Source: Nostoc foliaceum FACHB-393 (GTDB lineage Bacteria; Cyanobacteriota; Cyanobacteriia; Cyanobacteriales; Nostocaceae). Taken from it: DNA of 64,000 nt. The translations under genes and the position numbers were made by a program. The stretch spans positions 1-64,000 of the forward strand of contig NZ_JACJTD010000001.1 in assembly GCF_014698505.1 (NCBI RefSeq), written 5' to 3'. The notes beneath the pieces were generated by a model. It ran no database searches and was not told the origin of the DNA. It was given only the letters and a program-made list of their open reading frames with translations. Of the stretch, positions 17,697 to 25,944 are shown piece by piece. Numbering within the stretch: the stretch's first letter is position 1; each line of letters starts with the position of its first letter.

Positions 17697-17774
17697 AGAT
17701 CCCCCTAACTCCTCCTTTTTAAGGGGGACTTTAAGACTGTTATTCCCCACTTATTAAGGGGGTTACGGGTGATC
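17697..17774. repeat. GATCCCCCTAAC-type inverted-repeat element
   Basis: A 78-bp unit begins AGATCCCCCTAAC and ends GTTACGGGTGATC, imperfect inverted ends. Two inner segments can fold through CCCCCT or CCCC and AAGGGGG. It looks like a decayed small hairpin element between the CSP41-like and SMP-30 genes. The rest of the 380-bp gap shows nothing else. Confidence 0.5.
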
Positions 17775-18011
17775 AAGAAATATTTGATACTTCTCAGACA
17801 TCCTTTAAAAAGTTGGGAATCTGAACATTAGTCAAAAGGATTAGTTTTTCTTTTACCTGGGAAAGACGCAATTTATTACGTCTTTAGTTTTTACTTGAAT
17901 ATAAATAATATTTTTGCCTGTTGTCTATAAGTAAGTAAGCAAACGTTTTTGAACGCATTGCGTCAATTTCGCTTAAATTGGTTTCTGTAAATGGTGTTGT
18001 TGGTTAATAAA

Positions 18012-18887
18012 ATGAACAAGTTACAATATCCACTCCATAATGTTCTAGAAGTCCGTGCCCGCTTAGGTGAAGGCCCCATGTGGGACTCTAACCAAAACCT
18101 ACTGTACTGGGTCGATATTTTTAACCATCGGGTGCATCAGTTTCATCCTGCCACAGGGAAAAACTGCTTTTTTGACGTCGGAGATGTCGTAGGTGCGATC
18201 GCAACAGCGGGTGCAGATAGATTAATTATCGCACTGCGTCATCACCTGGCATTTCTCAACACCCAGACAGGTGAAGTTAATACCATTTTGGAAATTGAAG
18301 AAAATCTACCAGACAACCGACTAAATGATGGTAAATGTGACCCTCAAGGACGTTTTTGGTTCGGTTCAATGTGTACATTGGAAAAACCGCAGGCTAGCCT
18401 CTATCGCTATGATCATGATGGTTCATTGCATGTCATGGAAACGGGATTGACTATCTCTAACGGTCTGGGATGGAGTCCTGATCAAAAGACATTTTATCTG
18501 ACAGATTCTCCTCAGCAAAAAATATACGCTTACGACTTTAATTCAATAACAGGAAACATTACTAATCGTCGCATTTTTGTTGATTTAACTCATGAACCCT
18601 TCTACCCAGATGGGTTGACAATAGACAGTAAAGGGCATATTTGGTCAGCTATGTGGGATGGATGGTGTGTGATTCGTTTCAACCCCAAGGGTGAAGAGAT
18701 ATTGCGGATAAAGCTACCTGTGCAATTGCCAACCAGTTGTACTTTTGGGGGCGAGGATTTGCAAACACTCTACATTACTACTGCTTCAGTAGGACTGAGC
18801 CAAGCAGAGATCGAAAAAAGTTTCTACGCTGGTGATTTGTTTGCCCTCGAAACTGATGTTACTGGATTACCTGCTAATAATTTTTAG
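18012..18887 (+). CDS. SMP-30/gluconolactonase-family lactonase
   Basis: The protein of about 291 residues is a six-bladed propeller. Metal ligands of the SMP-30 family are visible: Glu in RLGEGPMWD, Asn in DNRLNDGKCD, Asn in TISNGLGWSPD and Asp in FYPDGLTID. The segment GRFWFGSM is also typical. Such enzymes hydrolyse sugar lactones with a divalent metal. No signal peptide is present, so it should be cytoplasmic. The frame opens at 17991, but MNKLQYPLH at 18012 gives the usual family start. It is monocistronic. Confidence 0.87.
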   Translation: MNKLQYPLHNVLEVRARLGEGPMWDSNQNLLYWVDIFNHRVHQFHPATGKNCFFDVGDVVGAIATAGADRLIIALRHHLAFLNTQTGEVNTILEIEENLPDNRLNDGKCDPQGRFWFGSMCTLEKPQASLYRYDHDGSLHVMETGLTISNGLGWSPDQKTFYLTDSPQQKIYAYDFNSITGNITNRRIFVDLTHEPFYPDGLTIDSKGHIWSAMWDGWCVIRFNPKGEEILRIKLPVQLPTSCTFGGEDLQTLYITTASVGLSQAEIEKSFYAGDLFALETDVTGLPANNF

Positions 18888-18929
18888 AATTTTAGAAATT
18901 TTCAGGGAATTAAAGGATTTTACTGTTGT

Positions 18930-21104
18930 TTATTCTCTCCATGAAGCCACTTGCTGTTTGAGTTCTCTCATATCTAAATAATCGCTAGCAAAAGCTTTTC
19001 GTAAAAGTGGATGAGGAATAAATTGGTCATACTTTTGAATTTCTGGTGCTTCTGAAGTATTGATTAAATCTTCTGAGGTAATTCTTTGCTCACACAATGA
19101 AGCAATTTCATGATAAAGATATTTAAATTTATCCTTGCCTAATTTAATTGTTAAATAATAGGGATTTACTCCGCCAATACTTGTAATTTCTAACGATTCT
19201 CGACAGTAGGAGTTGAGTAATCTTTCTAGGGTGCGGTAAGCAACCGTACCCATCCAGGGAAAGATGCAGCATTTACCTTTTTCCAATTGCAAGATATTTT
19301 GTTTATCTAATCCAACCTGCTGTACCAATTGACGGACTTGACGTAAACGTTGCAAAGCATTTTTTTGCAGATAGCTGTACTCGACATTATCAAATAAAAC
19401 CTGTTGCATTCGTTGCAAAACTTTGGTGTGAATAATACCACTACCACCACGCCAATAAATACTAGCTTTCCCCTCAGCTTGTTTAACAAAAATAGCCTTC
19501 TTCTTAAAGTCAACTTCTACGACTTCCCAAGTTCTCCCAGCTAAAGCAAATTGGTTGCCAACAGCAGGCGGTGTGACGATACTGCCAATTTGCGTTGCAC
19601 TTTGCTTAACAATATATTCTTGCTGTTCAGCAAATACAGCGTAAAACTGGAATTTTCTGACAATCTTTTCTCCTACTAAACCCAAGATTAATTTACCTTG
19701 TTCAGTATGCTGAATATGACCAATATCTATTAAATAGCGGAGCAATAATTGGAAATCTTCTTTGGAAATAGCTGTAAAAGGCGGCAAGCTAAAAATTTGT
19801 TTAGCTAAGGCATTGGCTGAAAGTTCTCCCGTTGCTGTTAAAATACTCATTGTTTGGTGATACAGCAAACTCAAAGGATATTTAATCGGTCTGATTGGTT
19901 CAATCCATTGCTCCTCAAAATAAAGTTGAATGATAGCAATAGACTGCAAAAGTTGCCAGGGTATTTGCTCTGGTAGAGAAGCTTCTGGTAATGGTTTTTC
20001 TTCAGCGCAGATAAAGCGCATATCGGCAGCTTCCCCTCTTCTACCACTACGTCCTAAGCGTTGTAAAAAGCTAGCTACAGATAAGGGTGATTCTAACTGA
20101 ATAACTCGCTCTAAATGACCGATATCTATGCCTAATTCTAAAGTGAGAGTAGCGGCTGTAACTGCTGGATTGTTGGGTTCGCGCATCGCGTTTTCAGCAG
20201 CTTGCCGCAAGCTAGCAGATATACTCCCATGATGTACATGATATATATCTGGTAGCCCTTGTTCTGTAGCAATTTGACGCAAAGATGCGATTACAGATTC
20301 GGTACGCGTCCGATTATTAGCAAATATTAGGCATTTACGAGATTTACTAAGGTTAAAAATATATTTTTCATAATCTGTTGCTTCTGATTCATCTACTTCA
20401 TCAGTAATATAAAAATGTTCTACAGCTAGTTTAATTTGGCGTTTTATGCCGTCAATTTTTGGTGTAATCACTGGCTTCTCTGTTCCAGAACACAACCAAT
20501 TTTCAGCTAGTGAGTAATCACCAAGAGTTGCAGACAAACCAATACGACGCGGTTGCTTTTGCGTCAGCTTTGCTAAACGTTGTAATTGGCAAATAATTTG
20601 ACAACCGCGTTCCGAACCCATAAAGGCGTGAATTTCATCAATAATGACAAATCTTAAGTCACCAAATAAGCGAATGAGGTCGTTATTTTTATTAATTAAC
20701 AAACTTTCTAAAGATTCTGGTGTAATTTGAAGAATACCTTGAGGATTTTTTAAAAGCTTGTTTTTTCGGCTTTGAGAAACATCCCCGTGCCAGTGCCAAA
20801 CTGGAATATCTGCTTCTTTAAGTAAGTCGTTGAGGCGCTCAAATTGATCGTTAATTAAAGCTTTGATTGGACTAATATATAATGCCCCTATGGTTACAGC
20901 AGGGTTGGCATGTAATAGAGTCAAAACTGGGAGAAAGGCTGCTTCTGTTTTACCCGCAGCAGTTGCAGCAGTAACGAGCAAATGAGCATCGGTGTCAAAT
21001 ATAACTTGACAAGCGGCAACTTGAACTGGCCGTAATTCAGTCCACTGGTGATGATAAATATATTCTTGGATGAAGGGTGCAAGTCGGTTAAAGGCATCGC
21101 TCAT
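18930..21104 (-). CDS. Lhr-like DEAD/DEAH-box helicase
   Basis: The 724-residue SF2 helicase has RPVQVAACQVI (Q-motif position), motif I TAATAAGKTEA, motif II IIDEIHAF, motif III GLSATLGD, and motifs V and VI with TLTLELGIDIGHLERVIQL and QRLGRSGRRGEAAD. The GKTEAAFLP and DEIH forms are typical of Lhr-type helicases. The C-terminal half (about 390-724) is a winged-helix and accessory region shorter than in full Lhr. Family members repair DNA or act on RNA-DNA hybrids. It has no adjacent nuclease or methylase, so nothing in the context points to a defence role. The SMP-30 gene converges on it with 42 bp between stops. Confidence 0.82.
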   Translation of the reverse strand: MSDAFNRLAPFIQEYIYHHQWTELRPVQVAACQVIFDTDAHLLVTAATAAGKTEAAFLPVLTLLHANPAVTIGALYISPIKALINDQFERLNDLLKEADIPVWHWHGDVSQSRKNKLLKNPQGILQITPESLESLLINKNNDLIRLFGDLRFVIIDEIHAFMGSERGCQIICQLQRLAKLTQKQPRRIGLSATLGDYSLAENWLCSGTEKPVITPKIDGIKRQIKLAVEHFYITDEVDESEATDYEKYIFNLSKSRKCLIFANNRTRTESVIASLRQIATEQGLPDIYHVHHGSISASLRQAAENAMREPNNPAVTAATLTLELGIDIGHLERVIQLESPLSVASFLQRLGRSGRRGEAADMRFICAEEKPLPEASLPEQIPWQLLQSIAIIQLYFEEQWIEPIRPIKYPLSLLYHQTMSILTATGELSANALAKQIFSLPPFTAISKEDFQLLLRYLIDIGHIQHTEQGKLILGLVGEKIVRKFQFYAVFAEQQEYIVKQSATQIGSIVTPPAVGNQFALAGRTWEVVEVDFKKKAIFVKQAEGKASIYWRGGSGIIHTKVLQRMQQVLFDNVEYSYLQKNALQRLRQVRQLVQQVGLDKQNILQLEKGKCCIFPWMGTVAYRTLERLLNSYCRESLEITSIGGVNPYYLTIKLGKDKFKYLYHEIASLCEQRITSEDLINTSEAPEIQKYDQFIPHPLLRKAFASDYLDMRELKQQVASWRE

Positions 21105-21293
21105 ATTTTTATGAATAATTGGATTAAAGAATCAGTCACTTACTTGTAAGATGTGATGGGCAATTAGATCAATCTCTTAATTAAGTGGGATTTTGGAAAA
21201 TTTTGGCAATTTTTCCTCCTATTGACTCAAGTCAGATTAACATCTGTCAGTCAAACTTAAGTAATAGACACAAGTATATAATGAGTCAAAATC

Positions 21294-21731
21294 ATGAATA
21301 AGTATAAGGAAACATTACGAGTAGTTCTTGCTATATGCATCATTGTGGTTGGAGTGACACACTTCCTTGTTCCAGAAGAATATGCCAAAATTGTGCCGCC
21401 GCAACTACCTTACCCTTTAGGATTAGTTTATCTGAGTGGCTTTTATGAAATTTTGGGTGGTATCGGTTTATTAGTCCCGCCTGTAAGTCAAGCTGCGGCT
21501 TGGGGACTTCTTGCTCTTTTTATTGCTGTTTACCCTGCCAATATTAATATGGCGGTTAATCTTATTAAGATTGAACATATACCAAATTCACCTTGGCTAC
21601 ACGTAGTTAGACTTCCCTTGCAAGCAGTTTTAATTGCTTGGGCTTGGTGGTATACGAAATCTTCTGATTGGGAAAAACAAGCTTCTATTATTCCTAAGTC
21701 ACTCATTCCTAAAGAACTAAAATTAAAATGA
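21294..21731 (+). CDS. DoxX-like small membrane protein
   Basis: The 145-residue protein has four hydrophobic helices (VVLAICIIVVGVTHFLVP, LVYLSGFYEILGGIGLLVP, AAAWGLLALFIAVYPANINM, VRLPLQAVLIAWAWWYT). The pattern and the HF-P and E-GG-GLL signatures fit DoxX-family proteins. Function in cyanobacteria is unknown. A TATAAT-like hexamer is at 21277-21282, very near the ATG. The DUF2808 gene follows 22 bp downstream, so they may be cotranscribed. Confidence 0.72.
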   Translation: MNKYKETLRVVLAICIIVVGVTHFLVPEEYAKIVPPQLPYPLGLVYLSGFYEILGGIGLLVPPVSQAAAWGLLALFIAVYPANINMAVNLIKIEHIPNSPWLHVVRLPLQAVLIAWAWWYTKSSDWEKQASIIPKSLIPKELKLK

Positions 21732-21753
21732 GGGCGTTTTTTATATCTGAATC

Positions 21754-22320
21754 ATGCGTGTTGCAACTTTGTTTGGAATAACACTCTCGTTAGCAATTGG
21801 TATTGGGGGAGTAACCATTCCGGTGACTCAAGCGGTGCAGCTTAGAGATGGCACTGTCTACTTTGTCCAACCGCCGAAACTTGTGGAGGCGACGACTACT
21901 TATAAAGATGTGAATGTTTGGGGCGCAACTTACTACTTTACTATTAACGTGCCGGAGAATGCTGGAGAACCCCTCCAGAAAGTAACGATCGCACAAAAAG
22001 AAGGAGCAGAAAACATCCGCTATGATCTTAATGATACCCGCGCCTTTGTCGGAACGAGCGATCGCAAAGAATCTCGGCTAACACTAGGCCCAATCACCAG
22101 GGAACGCAAGACACGCACAGTTACTGTGAACTTTGAGCCGCCTGTAACTCCGGGACAGACAGTTACAATTGCCCTTCGCCCTGTGAGGAATCCCAGCTTT
22201 TCTGGTGTCTACTTACTGGGTGTGACAGCGTTCCCGGTGGGTGAAAAATCTCACGGACAATTTCTTGGCTTTGGACGGTTTCAGTTTTACAACAATAGAA
22301 GTCACTGGTGGTTTCCATAA
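21754..22320 (+). CDS. DUF2808 secreted or periplasmic protein
   Basis: The 188-residue protein begins with a signal peptide (LFGITLSLAIGIGGVTIPVTQA then VQLRDG). The mature part carries DUF2808 features: GTVYFVQPPKLVEATTTY, YYFTINVPENAGEPLQKVTI, a VTVNFEPPVTPGQTVTIAL stretch and the final SGVYLLGVTAFPVG with GFGRFQFY. The family is cyanobacterial, of unknown function, predicted outside the cytoplasm. It sits just after the DoxX-like gene. Confidence 0.82.
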   Translation: MRVATLFGITLSLAIGIGGVTIPVTQAVQLRDGTVYFVQPPKLVEATTTYKDVNVWGATYYFTINVPENAGEPLQKVTIAQKEGAENIRYDLNDTRAFVGTSDRKESRLTLGPITRERKTRTVTVNFEPPVTPGQTVTIALRPVRNPSFSGVYLLGVTAFPVGEKSHGQFLGFGRFQFYNNRSHWWFP

Positions 22321-22417
22321 GCACCACTATGTTAATGCTGTGAACAACACAAGTTTGTATAGTAATGGTAACTTGTTGCAACCCACATTTCGCAGGTGCG
22401 AGTGCGATCGCAAATAT

Positions 22418-22996
22418 TTATCCCCAGATTATTTGCAAATTTAAAATAAATCCTGGTAAAACATCTTCTCCTGATAATTCTTGGGTAGATGCTAGTGTTT
22501 CTATTGGTTTACCAATCCGATAGATTTCTACCTGACGCATTTTCGGATTAATTAACCAGCCTAATTTAACTCCGTTATCGATATATTCTTGCATTTTGGC
22601 TTGCGTTTCTCGCAAACTATCACTTGGTGACATTAACTCTAAAACAAAATCTGGAGCAATGGGCGGGAATTTTTCTTGTTCTTCAGGTGTGAGTGCATTC
22701 CATCTCTCTTTTCTTATCCAAGCTACATCAGGAGAACGGTTTGCACCATTGGGAAGTTTAAAGCAGGTGGAAGAATCGAAGCAAATTCCTAGTTGAGTTT
22801 GGCGATTCCAAATCACAAAATCTGCCGAAATTTCTGAGTTACGATTTCCAGTCTCTCCGCCTGTCGGTGGCATTATTAGTAGTTTTCCCTCTGCATTCCG
22901 TTCAAATTTGACTTCAGGATTTTCCCGACAGAGTTGATAAAATTGGTTGTCGGTAAGTTGGATAATGGGGTTCAAGTTGACGGTGATAGCTGTCAT
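22418..22996 (-). CDS. Uma2-family (DUF820) PD-(D/E)XK nuclease-like protein
   Basis: The 192-residue protein has the Uma2 pattern: NPEVKFERNAEGKLLIMPPTGG, ADFVIWNRQTQLG, RSPDVAWIRKERW (the PD site), PDFVLELMSPSDSL (the E/D-x-K-like site) and EYIDNGVKLGWLINP. These genes are very abundant in cyanobacteria and are nuclease-like, of unknown role. It is monocistronic and converges on the DUF2808 gene. All expected acidic residues appear to be present. Confidence 0.88.
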   Translation of the reverse strand: MTAITVNLNPIIQLTDNQFYQLCRENPEVKFERNAEGKLLIMPPTGGETGNRNSEISADFVIWNRQTQLGICFDSSTCFKLPNGANRSPDVAWIRKERWNALTPEEQEKFPPIAPDFVLELMSPSDSLRETQAKMQEYIDNGVKLGWLINPKMRQVEIYRIGKPIETLASTQELSGEDVLPGFILNLQIIWG

Positions 22997-23045
22997 GGGG
23001 ATTATCTTGAGGATGACATCAACTTTAGCTAAATTGTAAGGAATT

Positions 23046-23756
23046 ATGAGTCAGGATATTGACGCAGTTAAAATTTCTATTATTATTCCGACTCTTAATG
23101 AAGCAGGGTATATCAAAGAGGCGATTGCAACTACTCAAGGCTATACAAATATAGAAGTAATCATAGTAGATGGTGGCTCCAAAGATGACACTATAGAAAT
23201 AGCTAAGTCTTTAGGTGTAACAGTTATCTCATCATCTCCCGGTCGTGCTGTGCAAATGAACGCGGGTGCTGTAGTTGCTAGCGGGGAGATTCTGCTGTTT
23301 CTTCATGCAGATACCTGTTTACCTGCTGGGTTTGATGGCATGGTTCGCACAGCGCTACAACAACCGGGGACTGTGGCTGGTGCATTTAACTTGCGGATTG
23401 ATGCCTCACTTTTAAGTTTACGATGGGTGGAGTGGGGAATAAATGTGCGATCGCATTTTTATCAAATGCCATACGGCGACCAAGCAATTTTTTTAACAAA
23501 AGCAGTATTTCAGCAAATTGGCGGTTTTCCTGAATTGCCTATCATGGAAGACTTTGAACTCATGCGTCGGTTAAAACGCATAGGACAGATTGTAATTATC
23601 CCCACACCAGTTGTTACCTCAGCCCGTAGATGGTTGCAAAAGGGAGTGTTCAAAACTACGCTGCTTAATCAAATAGTAATTACTGCTTATTTAATCGGCG
23701 TTTCCCCTGAGCGAATTCGTCGCTGGTATCGCCGAGAAAAATTTAAGAGAATTTAA
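23046..23756 (+). CDS. GT2-type glycosyltransferase, TIGR04283-like
   Basis: The 236-residue GT-A protein shows ISIIIPTLNEAGYIKEAI, VIIVDGGSKDDT and LLFLHADTCLPAGF (the DxD-like site), followed by MPYGDQAIFLTK and ELPIMEDFELMRRLKRIG. This set is typical of the TIGR04283 group, proposed in some bacteria for arsenosugar synthesis. The usual partners (TIGR04282-type transferase, ArsM) are not next to it. TVP38 genes downstream are a frequent companion of this group. The role in arsenic is family lore only. Confidence 0.82.
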   Translation: MSQDIDAVKISIIIPTLNEAGYIKEAIATTQGYTNIEVIIVDGGSKDDTIEIAKSLGVTVISSSPGRAVQMNAGAVVASGEILLFLHADTCLPAGFDGMVRTALQQPGTVAGAFNLRIDASLLSLRWVEWGINVRSHFYQMPYGDQAIFLTKAVFQQIGGFPELPIMEDFELMRRLKRIGQIVIIPTPVVTSARRWLQKGVFKTTLLNQIVITAYLIGVSPERIRRWYRREKFKRI

Positions 23757-23816
23757 GCTGTTTCTCATCTGGGTGATATATCTTAAGGGCATTGGATTTG
23801 AAGTGTTAAGGGTCAT

Positions 23817-24047
23817 AACACGAAGCTTCAGGTTCAGAACACGAACTTTCAAGTTCTGAACACGAAATTTCAAGTTCTGAACACGAAATTTCAAGTTCTG
23901 AACACGAAATTTCAGGTTCTGAACACGAAGCTTCAAGTTCTAAACACGAAATTTCAAGTTCTGAACACGAAGCTTCAGGTTCTGAAGACGAACTTTCAAG
24001 TTCTGAACACGAAGCTTCAGGTTCTAAACACGAAATTTCAGATTCTA
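23817..24047. repeat. 21-bp tandem array, 11 copies
   Basis: Eleven head-to-tail units of exactly 21 bp have no spacers. Each unit reads AACACGAA, then two or three variable bases, TTCA, then (A/G)GTTCTG. The dominant versions contain GAAATTTC or GAAGCTTC, both perfect 8-bp palindromes; two units (2 and 9) have GAACTTTC instead. Across unit joints GTTCTGAAC forms a second palindrome. Twenty-one bp is two helical turns. The array lies between the glycosyltransferase and the first TVP38 gene, ending 18 bp before its ATG. Both-strand frames through it lack believable starts. Confidence 0.9.
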
Positions 24048-24065
24048 AATGTAAAACTTATAAAA

Positions 24066-24824
24066 ATGAGGAAGCTTGTATTAAATCCCAAACTCAAACT
24101 ACTACTCTTAAGTTGCCTAATTGCCACTCTTATAATTGTCGCTAAACAATTTAACTTTCAGGGACTTTTACAAACCTCAGTCATTTGGGTTGAGAGTCTT
24201 GGCATTTTAGGGCCTATCGCCTACATAGTCATTTACAACTTGGCAACATTACTGTTTATACCCGGTTCCCTCCTAACGCTCAAAGGCGGTTGTCTGTTTG
24301 GAGTATTTTGGGGGTCAATATATGTGCTAATTGCTGCAATAATCGGAGCAATCTTGGCTTTTATCATTGGACGCTACCTTTCACGGGATTGGGTTTCCCG
24401 ACAAATGGACAAACATCCTAAATTTAAAGCGATTGATTTAGCCGTTGCCAAAGAGGGATGGAAAATTGTCTTGCTGACTCGTCTCTGTCCCGTTTTTCCT
24501 TTCAATTTATTGAATTATGCTTTTGGAGTAACACAGGTTTCCCTCAAAGACTATATATTAGGTTCCTTTGGGATAATTCCCGGTACTTTGATGTACGTTT
24601 ATATTGGTTCTTTAGCTGGGAATCTTGCCATGATTAACACGTCTTATCAACCAATTACTCCAGAAACTCAAGTCTGGCAATGGGTAATGCAAGTAGTTGG
24701 GTTGATTGCTACCGTTGCCGTGACTGTGTACATCACAAAAGTTGCTCAAAAAGCTTTAGCTCAAAGTGTGGCATTAGAAGAAATCACAACCCATGACAAA
24801 ACTAACAATCATTCAGATATTTAA
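24066..24824 (+). CDS. TVP38/TMEM64-family membrane protein (first)
   Basis: The 252-residue multi-pass protein belongs to the DedA/VTT superfamily. Landmarks are LFIPGSLLTLKGGCLFGVFW, a GAILAFIIGRYLSRDWV re-entrant region, VLLTRLCPVFPFNLLNYAFG and IIPGTLMYVYIGSLAGNLA. These proteins are thought to be lipid scramblases or transporters in the inner membrane. The ATG at 24066 follows the 21-bp array directly. It overlaps the next TVP38 frame by about 32 bp and is its close paralogue. Confidence 0.9.
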   Translation: MRKLVLNPKLKLLLLSCLIATLIIVAKQFNFQGLLQTSVIWVESLGILGPIAYIVIYNLATLLFIPGSLLTLKGGCLFGVFWGSIYVLIAAIIGAILAFIIGRYLSRDWVSRQMDKHPKFKAIDLAVAKEGWKIVLLTRLCPVFPFNLLNYAFGVTQVSLKDYILGSFGIIPGTLMYVYIGSLAGNLAMINTSYQPITPETQVWQWVMQVVGLIATVAVTVYITKVAQKALAQSVALEEITTHDKTNNHSDI

Positions 24825-25671
24825 AAATATAGGGGTTCTCGCTTATGTGAGGTACACCCGTAAGGGTACGGCAGTGCCGTGCCCCTACACTTGGCAATAT
24901 AATTTTTTACCACATCTGAGTGGGAACCGCTATATTGATGCTAGAAACTTGCAGAGGTTTTTCAGCTTAAGTGGATTAATATTACTGATATTGGCGAGTG
25001 CTTTCGCATTAAACACAGACCCGGCTTTGGCACAAGAATCTGCAAATCCAAATTCTTTTAATCCCCAAGCCATTTTACGGGACTCGTTGCAATGGATTGA
25101 TAGCCTGGGTACATTAGGAGCCATAGCTTTTATTGCTCTTTACATTATCGCTACCGTCGCTTTTTTCCCAGGTTCTATTCTCACCTTGGGAGCGGGTGTG
25201 ATTTTTGGTGCAGCTTGGGGTTCTCTCTACGTGTTTATCGGTGCAACCCTTGGCGCTACTGCTGCTTTTCTTGTGGGACGTTATTTAGCAAGGGGCTGGA
25301 TTGCTCGGAAAATCGCAGATAACAAAAAATTTGCCGCCATTGACCAAGCGGTTGGTAGAGAAGGATTAAAAATTGTCCTGTTAACGCGATTGTCCCCGAT
25401 ATTTCCTTTCAATTTATTAAATTATGCCTTTGGCATCACAGGAGTCTCACTTAAAGATTACTTTATCGGCTCTGTAGGCATGGTTCCTGGAACCATCATG
25501 TACGTTTATATTGGTTCACTTGCAGGTAATCTTGCCATGATTGGTACTGAAGCTCAACCTACCAACCCAACTTTGCAATGGGCAATTAGGATTTTGGGTT
25601 TGATTGCTACAGTCGCTGTGACAGTTTATGTAACCCGGATTGCGCGAAAAGCTTTAGAAGAAGAATTGTAA
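24793..25671 (+). CDS. TVP38/TMEM64-family membrane protein (second), 5' end overlaid by a MITE
   Basis: The core (from about residue 85) repeats the family pattern: AFFPGSILTLGAGVIFGAAW, GRYLARGWIARKI, VLLTRLSPIFPFNLLNYAFG and MVPGTIMYVYIGSLAGNLA. It is paralogous to the previous gene. The frame opens at ATG 24793 inside the upstream gene, but codons 13-47 come from a 107-bp dispersed element (24828-24934). A TTG at 24949 would instead give a start right before a signal-like helix (LSGLILLILASAFAL with ALA-QES as possible cleavage site). The true start may be this one, with the element supplying the leader. Confidence 0.88.
   Translation: MTKLTIIQIFKNIGVLAYVRYTRKGTAVPCPYTWQYNFLPHLSGNRYIDARNLQRFFSLSGLILLILASAFALNTDPALAQESANPNSFNPQAILRDSLQWIDSLGTLGAIAFIALYIIATVAFFPGSILTLGAGVIFGAAWGSLYVFIGATLGATAAFLVGRYLARGWIARKIADNKKFAAIDQAVGREGLKIVLLTRLSPIFPFNLLNYAFGITGVSLKDYFIGSVGMVPGTIMYVYIGSLAGNLAMIGTEAQPTNPTLQWAIRILGLIATVAVTVYVTRIARKALEEEL
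24828..24934 (+). mobile_element. MITE copy A (107-bp family)
   Basis: The unit begins TATAGGGGTTCTC and ends GGGAACCGCTATA. Its centre has a long dyad, GGTACGGCA and TGCCGTGCCCC. Full-length relatives are at 46953-47059 and, inverted, 47841-47945. It covers the 5' region of the second TVP38 frame. No transposase is inside, so it is non-autonomous. Confidence 0.85.
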
Positions 25672-25696
25672 GGGCGTAGAATTGTTACGTCCTTAC
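25668..25696 (+). terminator. Terminator-like hairpin overlapping the TVP38 stop
   Basis: GTAAGGGCGTA pairs with TACGTCCTTAC (11 bp with one G-U pair, 7-nt loop). The TAA stop codon (25669-25671) lies in the 5' arm. No clear T-run follows, so it may stabilise the 3' end rather than end transcription. Confidence 0.5.
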
Positions 25697-25944
25697 TGCC
25701 GTCTATTTAACTGCAAATTGCTGTAAATTATCGATTGTTGAAATGTTTATACAGGAAAGCTTCAATCGTGTTTGTCAATTCCCAAACGGACAAAACAATT
25801 CAAAGGCTGTATTCGTTGTTAAACAAGCATAAAAAATAAAAGACTGAGCCGCCTAAGTTTATCGGGATTCTTAATTTTGAATTTTGAATAGCCCCAAAAG
25901 GCAGTTTACTTTAGTATTTTCAATTCTTAAAAGAGGTTTCGCCA

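Noticed and set aside
18930..21104. Helicase as part of a phage defence island
   Set aside because: No nuclease, methylase or other defence gene is adjacent; the nearby Uma2-type gene is a common cyanobacterial family and is not linked.
23691..24047. Heptapeptide-repeat frames on both strands of the 21-bp array, and a possible CRISPR array
   Set aside because: No believable start codon on the plus strand and overlap with the glycosyltransferase end on the minus strand. It is not a CRISPR since units are contiguous with no spacers.
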